Source: Pseudoalteromonas sp. P1-9
GTDB taxonomy: Bacteria; Pseudomonadota; Gammaproteobacteria; Enterobacterales; Alteromonadaceae
Assembly: GCF_001399975.1 (NCBI RefSeq)
Contig: NZ_LKBD01000004.1
Location: 124,001 to 188,000, forward strand
Reading direction: 5' to 3'
Length of the DNA stretch: 64,000 nucleotides
In this document: one piece after another, positions 51,390 to 59,663 of the stretch
Numbering within the stretch: the stretch's first letter is position 1
How the letters are laid out: the number at the start of each line of letters is the position of its first letter
Translations under genes and position numbers: made by a program
Notes under the pieces: model-generated
What the model was told of the DNA's origin: nothing
Seen by the model: only the letters and a program-made list of their open reading frames with translations
Database searches by the model: none

Positions 51390-51449
51390 CTATCCAGTTA
51401 GGATAATGGTTGTAATAATGGTGGTGTGTACTAAATTAATTTGTTTCAT
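51390..51449 (-). CDS. thrL: thr operon leader peptide
   Basis: 19 codons plus TAG, translating to MKQINLVHTTIITTIILTG, with five Thr and five Ile clustered in residues 9-18. Threonine and isoleucine codons are the sensors in E. coli ThrL (MKRISTTITTTITITTG...). The peptide ends inside the 1:2 pause hairpin (CCATTATCC with GGATAGTGG, all nine positions paired). Starved ribosomes would stall on these codons and allow the 2:3 antiterminator. Too short for ordinary gene finding. Confidence 0.93.
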   Translation of the reverse strand: MKQINLVHTTIITTIILTG

Positions 51450-51479
51450 GGCCTTTAGACTGCCGAATCGTCAAAGATA

Positions 51480-51485
51480 TGTCAA
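51480..51485 (-). promoter_or_regulatory. Possible -35 element of the thr promoter
   Basis: TTGACA on the minus strand, 31 bp upstream of the thrL ATG. The -10 region is poor (CAGTCT at 17 bp spacing), so only the -35 is offered. Confidence 0.4.
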
Positions 51486-51526
51486 CTATAAAAAAGATAA
51501 TTTATTCCATTTAGCACTATAATAAA

Positions 51527-51898
51527 TCAACGAATGCCAAATTTATGCAAAAGTGAAGAAAACACTTCATCTTTAAATGGTTTTTCAATAAATCCTAGTA
51601 CGCCAAATTCAGCAACTCGCTGTTTCATTTCAGGCTGAATATCGGCAGAAATAATAATGGTATGTAAGTGAATTTTTTCGGCTTTTAAATTAGCTAACAC
51701 ACCAAGACCGTCCATTACTGGCATAGTCAAATCTAGGCACAACAAACCAAACTCTTGCTGGCGCAATAAGTCGAGTGCCTCTTGCCCGTTCTGGGCTTGG
51801 CTAACAACAAAGTCATTGTGATTTTTGAAATAACGCGCAACTTGCTTTCGCGCAATTAACGAGTCATCACACACAAGTACGGGAAATGTACTAGACAA
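51527..51898 (-). CDS. Receiver-only response regulator (CheY-like)
   Basis: 123 aa, a single receiver domain with no output. Acidic pocket D11-D12, phosphoacceptor D56 in CLDLTMPVMDG, S84 in IIISAD, and K106 in EKPF are all present, so it should be phosphorylatable. It is transcribed away from the sensor kinase gene at 52158. Function unknown; could serve that kinase or a chemotaxis-like path. Confidence 0.92.
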   Translation of the reverse strand: MSSTFPVLVCDDSLIARKQVARYFKNHNDFVVSQAQNGQEALDLLRQQEFGLLCLDLTMPVMDGLGVLANLKAEKIHLHTIIISADIQPEMKQRVAEFGVLGFIEKPFKDEVFSSLLHKFGIR

Positions 51899-52157
51899 AA
51901 TAAAACCAATAAAAACCGTAATAATATAGCCATAATATGAGTAAACGCGGTAATTGCAAGATTTATGCGTGCTAGTTACGTAATGCTGCGATTAGATCAA
52001 ATTATTTCACAAAAATGTCAGTAGAGCTGGTTAAAATGAACTAAGCTTTTATTTATTCGATTTATTTAACCACTTTCGTATTTATTTTTAGGTCAAAATT
52101 AGCTAACTTTAATGGCGAACATGATAAAATTACAATAATGAGGTTCTGGTTAATTCA

Positions 52158-53924
52158 ATGTTAAGCAAAAGTCTTTCTAAACGCTTGTTAACCAGCGTAC
52201 TCTCAGTATATTTTGTACTTACGTTTATCGTAACTTGCGGGCAAGTAATCGCTGAATACCACAATTCAAAAGATCACATTCAAAACGAGCTTTCCACCTT
52301 ACAAAAAACCTTTTCCGGCAGCTTAACCCGAGCCATTTGGGAGCTAAATACGCAGCAAACCCGCACTATTGCTGAAGGTTTACTTGCAATCCCCTCTATC
52401 GAAGGGGTAATTGTTCGCGATGATAACGGTGAAATTATTTCACAAATAGGTCAATCAATTGATATTGTTGAGCGTTACGAGTCGCAACTCGTACAAGAAG
52501 CAGTGCTTGTTCAACATACTAGCTCAGGCCTTTTTGGTTACACCTTCCCATTAGTATTTGAATTTTCAGGTCGCGCCACACAAGTAGGTGACGTAACGCT
52601 ATTTTCAAGCCGCGAAGTTGTATTTAGCCGTATTATGGTTTCGCTGTACTTTTTAGTAGGTAATGCCTTAATCAAAACCACCTTCTTAATTATTTTATTC
52701 TTAATGGCATTTAGACGCCTGCTTACCGAGCCATTAACAGACTTAACTCAGCAAATTGAAGAATTAGAGCTCGATAACCTTGAAGGTGCACGCGTTAGTA
52801 TTGAAACCACAGAGCATAATGAATTAAAAATTATGGAGCACTCGTTTAACAAGCTCATTGATAAAGTGGTAAGTTATAAAGACCAACTCGAATCAACACA
52901 GCGCCAGCTTGTAAAAACAAACGAAAAACTCGACCAACAAAACCTACTTTTAGAACAAGAAGTTGCACGTAAAACATCAAACCTAAGCCAAGCAATGATG
53001 GATTTACAGCAACAGAAATACGAACTTGAAAAACAAAAGTTGGTACTTACAGAAGAAGTCGATCGTCGTAAAACCACTGAAGGCGAATTACTTGTTAAGC
53101 AGGACGAGCTTACTAAATATGTAGATGAGTTAAACATGGCGCAGGAGCGCTTAGTTGGCTCTGAAAAAATGGCTGCTCTTGGTGGCTTAGTCGCTGGTAT
53201 CACCCACGACATTAATACACCCGTTGGCATTGGCGTTACCGCTACATCATTTTTACAAGAGCGCTTGGCACAAGTAGAAGCGGCATACGCAGAAAAAACC
53301 CTCTCACCAAAAGCCCTTGAAGAGTTTATAGCCGACGCAAAACAAAGTACCGCCCTATTAACAACTAACCTAGAGCGCGCATCTGAGCTTGTTGCTAGTT
53401 TTAAGCAAATTGCGGTAGACCAAGCCAGTGAAGCAGTGCGTCAAATTAACTTAAAAGAATACCTCAACGAGATTATTCGCTCGCTTCATCCGAAACTTAA
53501 AAAGACAATGCATAAAATTAATATTCATTGTCCGGAAGACTTATTACTCAACTTGCCCGCTGGCGCAATTAGCCAAATTTTCACTAACCTGATTATGAAT
53601 TCACTAATTCATGGTTTTGAAGGCATAAATGCAGGTACCATTGATATTAATATTCAAGAGCAAGATGGCGAAGTAGCCATTACCTTTAAAGATAACGGCC
53701 GTGGTGTTGAAGCTGAGCAACTAGAAAATCTATTTGACCCATTCTACACAACACGTCGCGAGCAAGGCGGCAGCGGGCTTGGCACGCACATAACCTTTAA
53801 CTTAGTAAAACAAACGCTGGCTGGCGATATCACAGCAACCAGCGAACCAGGCAAAGGCTTGTGCTATAAAATCACCTTCCCTAAGGATATGCCAAGTCCA
53901 GACTCCTACCCATTGGTGGATTAA
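52158..53924 (+). CDS. Membrane sensor histidine kinase
   Basis: 588 aa. Membrane helices at about 9-29 and 165-188 bracket a periplasmic sensor domain of about 130 residues. A HAMP segment and a long coiled coil (about 235-335, rich in E, K, Q and L) follow. The phosphoacceptor is H350 in GLVAGITHDINTPVGIG. The ATPase domain has an N box (NSLIHGFEG), DNGRGV, and GGSGLGTHI. No receiver is fused; the nearest regulator is the divergent receiver-only protein. Signal unknown. Confidence 0.93.
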   Translation: MLSKSLSKRLLTSVLSVYFVLTFIVTCGQVIAEYHNSKDHIQNELSTLQKTFSGSLTRAIWELNTQQTRTIAEGLLAIPSIEGVIVRDDNGEIISQIGQSIDIVERYESQLVQEAVLVQHTSSGLFGYTFPLVFEFSGRATQVGDVTLFSSREVVFSRIMVSLYFLVGNALIKTTFLIILFLMAFRRLLTEPLTDLTQQIEELELDNLEGARVSIETTEHNELKIMEHSFNKLIDKVVSYKDQLESTQRQLVKTNEKLDQQNLLLEQEVARKTSNLSQAMMDLQQQKYELEKQKLVLTEEVDRRKTTEGELLVKQDELTKYVDELNMAQERLVGSEKMAALGGLVAGITHDINTPVGIGVTATSFLQERLAQVEAAYAEKTLSPKALEEFIADAKQSTALLTTNLERASELVASFKQIAVDQASEAVRQINLKEYLNEIIRSLHPKLKKTMHKINIHCPEDLLLNLPAGAISQIFTNLIMNSLIHGFEGINAGTIDINIQEQDGEVAITFKDNGRGVEAEQLENLFDPFYTTRREQGGSGLGTHITFNLVKQTLAGDITATSEPGKGLCYKITFPKDMPSPDSYPLVD

Positions 53925-53937
53925 TTGCTCAATTGAT

Positions 53938-53964
53938 AAAGAAGCGCTGAAAGGCGCTTTTTTA
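53938..53964 (+). terminator. Terminator of the histidine kinase gene
   Basis: AAGCGC (53942-53947), TGAAAG, GCGCTT (53954-53959), then a T-run, 18 bp after the stop. Confidence 0.82.
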
Positions 53965-54040
53965 TTGTTTGTAACCCTGATACGCTTAGCAAAATTTATA
54001 ACGAAATTGGTTTTGCCAATACAATTTCAAGGATCCTTTC

Positions 54041-54952
54041 ATGTGGTTTAGTAACCTAATTTGCTATCGCTTCAAACAAGAAGTTGATTACAACCAAGAC
54101 GAATTTGAAAAAGCACTCGAGCAAGATAAATTTCGTCCATGTGGCAGCCAAGATTTAAGCACCTTTGGCTGGACCAAAGCACTTGGTAAACACGGCCAAA
54201 TGCTGTCGCACTTTAGTAAAAAAAGCATTCTGCTTTGCGCTAAACGTGAAGAAAAAGTACTACCGCCAGCGGTTATCAATGATCTTCTGGCAGAGAAAGT
54301 AGAACAAATCGAAAACAGCGAAAACCGCCCTGTTAAGAAAAAAGAGAAAGACGAGTTAAAAGAAAACTTAGTGCATTCTTTACTACCTCAGGCGTTTAAA
54401 AAATCGAGCTTACAGTTTGCCTTTATCGACTTAGAAAAAGGCTGGATGGTGGTTAACAGTGCAAGTTTCAATAAAGCAGAAGAATTACTAGCACTACTGC
54501 GTAAATCACTTGGTTCATTGCCTGTAGTGCCTGCTTTCGTAAACTATGATTTGGGCTTATTTTTAACAAATTGGTTGGCGAAAGATGAAGCCCCAGAGCA
54601 GTTTACCATTGGTCTTGATGCAGAGCTTGTTGAACCAGAAGAAAACGGCGCGAAGGTCGTACTTAAACAGCACGATCTTGCCTCTGACGAAGTAAAGAAT
54701 CACTTAGATAACGGTAAAGTGGTTACAAAGCTAGCACTAGATTGGATGGAGCGCATTCGCTTTGTGCTGCAAGAAGATGGCTCAATTAAACGTGTAAACT
54801 ACGCAGAGCTGTTAAAAGAAGAAAACGCCGATATTCCAAAAGAAGATATGGCAGTAAAGCTAGATGCTGACTTTATGCTTTCTAGCGATGAAATTAAGCA
54901 AATGCTAGAAGCGCTTATTACTGCACTAGGCGAACCGGAAGATACAATTTAA
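54041..54952 (+). CDS. rdgC: Recombination-associated protein RdgC
   Basis: 303 aa, same length as E. coli RdgC. The opening MWFSNLICYRFKQ and segments FRPCGSQDLSTFGWTKALGKHG, VLPPAVINDLL and DLEKGWMVVNSASFNKAEELLALLRKSLGSLPVVP are diagnostic. RdgC forms a ring around double-stranded DNA and restrains RecA (family knowledge). It is the last conserved gene before the defence island, and a terminator follows it. Confidence 0.97.
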   Translation: MWFSNLICYRFKQEVDYNQDEFEKALEQDKFRPCGSQDLSTFGWTKALGKHGQMLSHFSKKSILLCAKREEKVLPPAVINDLLAEKVEQIENSENRPVKKKEKDELKENLVHSLLPQAFKKSSLQFAFIDLEKGWMVVNSASFNKAEELLALLRKSLGSLPVVPAFVNYDLGLFLTNWLAKDEAPEQFTIGLDAELVEPEENGAKVVLKQHDLASDEVKNHLDNGKVVTKLALDWMERIRFVLQEDGSIKRVNYAELLKEENADIPKEDMAVKLDADFMLSSDEIKQMLEALITALGEPEDTI

Positions 54953-54982
54953 GGTTTCCTTTGTAGCCGACGCTAAATATTC

Positions 54983-55009
54983 AAAAAGCCGTAAATGCGG
55001 CTTTTTTTA
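54983..55009 (+). terminator. Terminator of rdgC
   Basis: AAAAAGCCG, loop TAAATG, CGGCTTTTTTT. 30 bp after the rdgC stop and the left edge of the accessory island. Confidence 0.85.
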
Positions 55010-55173
55010 TGGTTAAAATTTGAGTTTTGTCTATTCTGAAAACGCGCTTTTAGGTGTATTTTGAAAACGAACTTTTAAACTTAAAAACTTAATCTCAGCT
55101 TAAAAATAAAATTAAAGCCGGTTTGTCGTACTATCAACTTTAAACTTACAAAACTATACATTGCGCAACTGCC
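55010..55173. other. A+T-rich spacer between rdgC and left inverted repeat
   Basis: No gene. It holds two similar direct copies of an 'ATTyTGAAAACGnnCTTTTA' element (about 55034-55053 and 55059-55078). Nothing else recognised. Confidence 0.5.
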
Positions 55174-55437
55174 CTCTTGTTCATTTTTGTTACACGACAA
55201 AAACGAACCACTAATTTATCGGGAATAAATTTGAACAGTGAAGCTGGCCCGTAGGGCGAAATACACGGATGTATTTCGTAAAAAACGTGCCCCAAAAATC
55301 AAACTGATTCTTCAAACACAATTTAAATATGAACATAAACGCCATGAATCGGCATCCATGCCTCAGCATGACTTGCTCGACCGCTTCGCTCCCTGTCTCG
55401 CATTATTCATTTAAATTGTATTTTCAGGTTTGATTAA
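55174..55437 (+). repeat. Left copy of mosaic inverted repeat flanking the hamAB island
   Basis: The reverse complement recurs at 59471-59663. Module A (55174-55210) is exact over 37 bp with 59627-59663. Module C (about 55279-55437) is roughly 80-85% identical by eye with 59471-59627. The left copy alone has a 69-bp module B between them (55211-55279) with two small hairpins, GCCC-GTA-GGGC and CGAAATAC-acggat-GTATTTCG. A version of module B lies inverted at about 59401-59440, outside the right C module. No open reading frame covers it. Confidence 0.88.
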
Positions 55438-55781
55438 TGGGTAAGGGAGTAAACCTTAACACCTGCCTCAATAGCAGGTTAGTGCCAGAAAGCGGATCTT
55501 TAGTCATAACTCGTTTCTGCCCCAAAACGAGTTAAGAAAAATACTCTAAGGTCTGCTTAGAGCAAGATGAGAGGTCTTACTCTCTATCGAGTCTGGGTAG
55601 TGCATTCATAATGCCAGCACGAATATTACTTCTGCAAATAATCTCTTTGCAAAGCTTGCCACCTATAAAAGCGTTATGAAAATCAATTAGGTTTGTTTAA
55701 TACAACTCAAGCTTATGTGTTAAGTTATTCTACTACAGAACGTTGAAATTATTTGCTTTTCTGATAGTTTTAACATAGTTA
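55438..55781. other. Hairpin-rich non-coding stretch upstream of hamA
   Basis: No gene of normal length. It holds consecutive short stem-loops: TAAGG/CCTTA (55442-55458), ACCTGC/GCAGGT (55461-55479), TAACTCGTTT/AAACGAGTTA (55507-55534), CTCTAAG/CTTAGAG (55544-55562), GAGAG/CTCTC (55569-55584), GCATT/AATGC (55602-55614) and GCAAA/TTTGC (55634-55650). Function unknown; could be a structured RNA, a repeat remnant, or a recombination substrate. Confidence 0.55.
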
Positions 55782-55917
55782 TCATTGGATTAACGATAGC
55801 CAGTTTTCGAATGGTATACGCAAGGTATCTTCAAAATCGTGTAAACAAAATGTACTTTCTTCTATATGATTTTCAGCAGGAATGATATCAAAGCATTCAG
55901 CTGAGGTTGTTAATTAT
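55782..55917 (-). pseudogene. Possible 3' remnant of a truncated gene
   Basis: Minus-strand frame open for 44 codons to a TGA at 55784-55782, with protein-like composition ending ...FEDTLRIPFENWLSLIQ. No start codon lies in it, and a TAA closes the frame next to hamA. I read it as the C-terminal end of a gene whose 5' part was lost when the island was rebuilt; no family recognised. Chance cannot be excluded. Confidence 0.35.
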
Positions 55918-55955
55918 AAAGCGCAATAAATAGGAAATTGAACAAAAGGGAATTA

Positions 55956-57125
55956 ATGAAAGTATTAATGCATTTTACAACTTTGTCTAAAGTATCTCGT
56001 TTGTTCTCTCAGGAAGGGACTTACACCTTCACGCATAAAGAGACAATTAAAAATGTATCTGATTTTTACGACCGATTTCATAGGTCACAGAATCATTTGT
56101 ATTTTGTTGTTAGTTACTTTGATTTAAATACACAAACTACTATTTACAGTGTCTCTAATATTCATTTTGATGATAAAACAAATGAATTCAAGTATTCAAA
56201 AGTGTCACAAAATACCAAAAACTTAATTTGTGATGAATTAGGGCTCAATGGGGCAAATACATACGATAGTGAATCGTTTTATCGAACTTTCACTATTGAA
56301 GGAAGTGAAACAGATTTCGAAAACAACAAAAAAGATAGCGATTTAAATAAAATTAAAATGAAATTTTTTACGTGGGATGAATTACTAGATTGTAAAGAGA
56401 TTCTATTTAACGAAATTAATGAAAAAATTTTCAATAAAAAAAATGTGCTTAAAATTGCGAGTACTTATTCACCAGACCTCAAATGTACTGATGCTCTAAT
56501 ACAAAAAAAATATTTAGATGCATTAAAAAGTATAGGCTTTATATCTAAAAATGGAGTCAATACTTCACATACAACTTTACACGGCGATATAGGCGAGTTT
56601 CTAATGCATACGATGCTTAGTCAATTTTTGTCTGAACACTCTTCCGAAAAATATATTTACCCTAAACTCGTTTTTAAAACTTCACCTAAAATGCCTGTAT
56701 ATGGCAATGATGGAACTATTTATTTAAAAGATAAAAAAGAAATTTATTACTTAGAGGCTAAGTTTTATAGCAATTTAAACACGGCTATTAATAAAGCCGT
56801 TGATTCACTAAGCGAACATAATGAAGTAACTCAAGAAGAATTAAACCATAGAATAGAGTTATTTCGGAATATAAAGACCGACAACTTAAACGAAGTAATT
56901 GAAATAGATGAGAATGTTACAGAGAATTTGGTTTTGTTTCTAATTTGCGATAACTACACAGAATATAACGACATCCTGAACGTTGTTAAAGAAAATACAA
57001 AACTAAATGATTTAAAAGTTAAATTTAATATAGTTTTATTTGTTTTACCTATAATCAATAAAAATGACTATCTTAACCTCTTTAAAATAAAAAGTGATAG
57101 TGTTTGGGAGAAGTTAAATGCTTAA
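55956..57125 (+). CDS. hamA: Hachiman defence protein HamA (DUF1837-type nuclease effector)
   Basis: 389 aa from ATG 55956 (MKVLMHFTTLSKVSRLF), preceded by AAAAGGG; a TTG six codons upstream is less likely. The C-terminal half carries the DUF1837 pattern: HGDIGEFL (209-216, E214), KTSPKMPVYGNDG (D252) and YYLEAKFYS (E267, K269), a PD-(D/E)xK-like nuclease core. About 165 N-terminal residues precede the core and are not recognised. It overlaps the helicase gene by 8 bp, the Hachiman order. Codons are strikingly A+T-rich compared with flanking genes, suggesting transfer. Confidence 0.82.
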   Translation: MKVLMHFTTLSKVSRLFSQEGTYTFTHKETIKNVSDFYDRFHRSQNHLYFVVSYFDLNTQTTIYSVSNIHFDDKTNEFKYSKVSQNTKNLICDELGLNGANTYDSESFYRTFTIEGSETDFENNKKDSDLNKIKMKFFTWDELLDCKEILFNEINEKIFNKKNVLKIASTYSPDLKCTDALIQKKYLDALKSIGFISKNGVNTSHTTLHGDIGEFLMHTMLSQFLSEHSSEKYIYPKLVFKTSPKMPVYGNDGTIYLKDKKEIYYLEAKFYSNLNTAINKAVDSLSEHNEVTQEELNHRIELFRNIKTDNLNEVIEIDENVTENLVLFLICDNYTEYNDILNVVKENTKLNDLKVKFNIVLFVLPIINKNDYLNLFKIKSDSVWEKLNA

Positions 57126-59154
57126 TAAATTTGATCCAAATATGAATGATTTAAGAAGTCATTTTCTAAAGAAAATATATAGTGGACAAATTATATCAGA
57201 AGCAGAATTAAGTTTTACTGACTTATCAATTTACTCTCAGAATAGTACTTTCTTTTCCAGATTTAGCAATGCTATTAAACAGTCCTTATTAGATGAAAAA
57301 ATTATTCTGACGAATGAACAAATTGAATGTTTAAATATACTAAATGACAATAATTTGTTTCTAAGTGCCCCTACAAGCTTTGGTAAAACTTTTATTGCAC
57401 TAGAGTTTATCGCAAGAAATAAACACTTATTAGATAATATAATCTTTGTTGTTCCTACTATTTCATTGATGAATGAATTGCGGAAGAAGTGTTTTAACTT
57501 TTTCAACGAGAACTACATATTAATTACATCTGATGCAGAGCTTGATCAATATAATGATGTGACGAAAAAAATTATGATTGTGGTCCCTGAAAGAATTAGC
57601 AGTAAGAAATTCAAGGAATATATCAGCTCGACAAACATTGATTTACTTGTATACGATGAAATCTACAAGCTTAAATATGAAGCTAACCGACAGGAGACGA
57701 ATAGTAGAATTATTAAGATGAACTCTATCTACAAGTACTTAATAAAAAAATCACGAAAGATATTGTTACTCGGCCCTTTCATCAAAAATGTAGATTTCTA
57801 TAAAAGCGATATTAAGATTGTTAAATTCATTACAAATTTAAACCTTGTTTATAACGAAATTGAGCTTAATAAATCGACCGTTAATTTTAAATTTTCTAAT
57901 GAAAAAAAATTTGTTTACTTTAAATCTCCAAAGAGTATCACGTCTTTTATAAATAAAACTGACTTAATAAATGATGAAGACCATTTTGATAACTTTGATG
58001 ACGATATTATTGATTGGATATCCGAGAACATTCATCCTGAATGGTATTATTCTATTTATTTAAAAAAAGGAATAGGTATCCATCATGGAAGAACACCTTT
58101 ATTTCTGAGAAAGTATATAGAAAATGAATATTCAAAGCCCGATGGTTGTATACATACAATACTTTGCACAAGTACATTGATGGAGGGCATAAATACTCCA
58201 ACTAATAAATTAATCATATATGATCCACCCCGTGGAACATTTGAACTGAATAACCTAATAGGAAGGGTTGGTCGGCTAAACCCTAAATCGCCTCAAATAG
58301 GGAAAATTTATATTTATGATGAGAAAGTCCTAGACCTGTATAAGCCCGATCAATGGATTGATTTAAAAATACTATATGAAACCGATGAAGTAATTACAAA
58401 TAGTCCTGAAGATGAAATCTTATACTTGGATAAGTCTTCCAGTGATGGAGTACCAGAAAAAACAATTCAAAAATTAAAAGAATCTTTAGTCGATAAATTT
58501 GGTATAGATCTAACCGAAGTTATAGATTCTGAAATTGAAATAAGTCTATTGATTGAATTTATAAATATATATGACGAAATAACAACCTATGAAAAAGAAT
58601 GGAATGTTATTAGCGATATTAAATTTAAACTACTTAGAAAAGATGCGTCATTTGTAAGCGGTTTAGAAATTAAAAACTATTCATTTAAATCCCAAGACAG
58701 TCATATTTTTGATGCTGTTTATTCTTTAATGATTAACGATGGGCTATTGAAACCAGTAATTGATAAATTTGTTAATAAATATAACCCCAGCGTTGCTGAT
58801 ATTAATAAATTTATTGATACGCTTTTTCAAATTGATGAATTTATCAAATTTAAGATGATGAAAATCGTCGGTATATATGAGCTATTCAATAGTAAAAACT
58901 TGTTTGATAAATTAAAAAATAGAGCGTTTATTCAAAGTGTTCATATGATAGAAAATTATTTTGATTCAACGGATGGCTATGAACGAATTTTAAGTGATCT
59001 TGGAATACCACAAGAAGATATCGTTAAGATTTCAAGTGAGATAAGTAAATTGAAAGAAATAGTTGGAACCGAGAATAAATTAAGACAAATTATTAAAAAA
59101 GATTTTTTTAATAATCTATCTCCATTTAGTAAACGAATTATTCAATCTTTATAG
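57118..59154 (+). CDS. hamB: Hachiman defence helicase HamB (Ski2-like superfamily 2)
   Basis: 678 aa. Helicase motifs: LTNEQIECL (64-72), Walker A APTSFGKT (84-91), VVPTISLMNEL (111-121), Walker B variant VYDEIYKL (D180-E181-I-Y), LLGPFI (217-222), HHGRTPLFLRKYIE (322-335), CTSTLMEGINTP (350-361) and NLIGRVGRLNP (379-389). Residues 400-678 are an unrecognised helical C-terminal region. In Hachiman, HamB is thought to sense phage DNA and control the HamA nuclease (published system; role here inferred). A+T-rich, overlapping hamA by 8 bp. Confidence 0.85.
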   Translation: MLNKFDPNMNDLRSHFLKKIYSGQIISEAELSFTDLSIYSQNSTFFSRFSNAIKQSLLDEKIILTNEQIECLNILNDNNLFLSAPTSFGKTFIALEFIARNKHLLDNIIFVVPTISLMNELRKKCFNFFNENYILITSDAELDQYNDVTKKIMIVVPERISSKKFKEYISSTNIDLLVYDEIYKLKYEANRQETNSRIIKMNSIYKYLIKKSRKILLLGPFIKNVDFYKSDIKIVKFITNLNLVYNEIELNKSTVNFKFSNEKKFVYFKSPKSITSFINKTDLINDEDHFDNFDDDIIDWISENIHPEWYYSIYLKKGIGIHHGRTPLFLRKYIENEYSKPDGCIHTILCTSTLMEGINTPTNKLIIYDPPRGTFELNNLIGRVGRLNPKSPQIGKIYIYDEKVLDLYKPDQWIDLKILYETDEVITNSPEDEILYLDKSSSDGVPEKTIQKLKESLVDKFGIDLTEVIDSEIEISLLIEFINIYDEITTYEKEWNVISDIKFKLLRKDASFVSGLEIKNYSFKSQDSHIFDAVYSLMINDGLLKPVIDKFVNKYNPSVADINKFIDTLFQIDEFIKFKMMKIVGIYELFNSKNLFDKLKNRAFIQSVHMIENYFDSTDGYERILSDLGIPQEDIVKISSEISKLKEIVGTENKLRQIIKKDFFNNLSPFSKRIIQSL

Positions 59155-59470
59155 ACTATTATCTGTCTAATTCATATTTTGATAATGACTACACTGTGAT
59201 CTTCTAATCCCTTTAGCTAACTCATTCCTGTCCATTAACGAGCTAGAGCGAAGAACTGCTTTTCGCTCTGATCTGCCTTAGTGCGACTAAGCATTTTATG
59301 GACCTGAATTAATAATTCATCCATGAAGCTTGGTTCTATCGGTCATCCATGACCTCACTTCCTAAAGCTGCGAAGCATAGATGATTCTAGGCTTCCTGCC
59401 TTTCACCCTTCGGGCCAGCTCCGCTGTTCAAAAATATTCCATATATTTTTGTCGGTCTTTCGTCACCCCT
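59155..59470. other. Non-coding, hairpin-rich stretch downstream of hamB
   Basis: No gene. It contains stem-loops AGAGCGAA/TTCGCTCT (59245-59269) and CTTAGT-gcg-ACTAAG (59277-59291), palindromes TTCATCCATGAA (59316-59327) and GGTCATCCATGACC (59341-59354), and an inverted copy of repeat module B at about 59401-59440 (shared core resembling TTTGAACAGnGnAGCTGGCCC). No clear terminator directly follows hamB. Confidence 0.6.
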
Positions 59471-59663
59471 TTAATCAAACCTGAAACTATCACTTAAATG
59501 AATAATACGAGACAGGAAGCGTAGCAAGTCGAGTAAGCCATGCTAAGGCATGGATGCCGATTCATGGCGTTTATGTTCACATTTAAGAGATAGACGAAGA
59601 ACTGTTTGATTTTGGGGCACGTTTTTTGGTTCGTTTTTGTCGTGTAACAAAAATGAACAAGAG
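59471..59663 (-). repeat. Right copy of mosaic inverted repeat flanking the hamAB island
   Basis: Reverse complement of modules C and A of the left copy at 55174-55437; 59627-59663 is an exact 37-bp match. Contains the palindrome GGCATGGATGCC (59547-59558). It lacks the 69-bp module B between A and C. Copies face each other about 4 kb apart around hamAB. Confidence 0.88.

Noticed and set aside
55438..55955. Possible retron or tRNA-like RNA upstream of hamA
   Set aside because: No reverse transcriptase gene is present and no tRNA cloverleaf could be drawn; only simple stem-loops are visible.
55174..59663. Inverted repeats as ends of one composite transposon
   Set aside because: No transposase in between, no target-site duplication seen, and the module order differs between ends; homologous recombination between dispersed repeats fits better.
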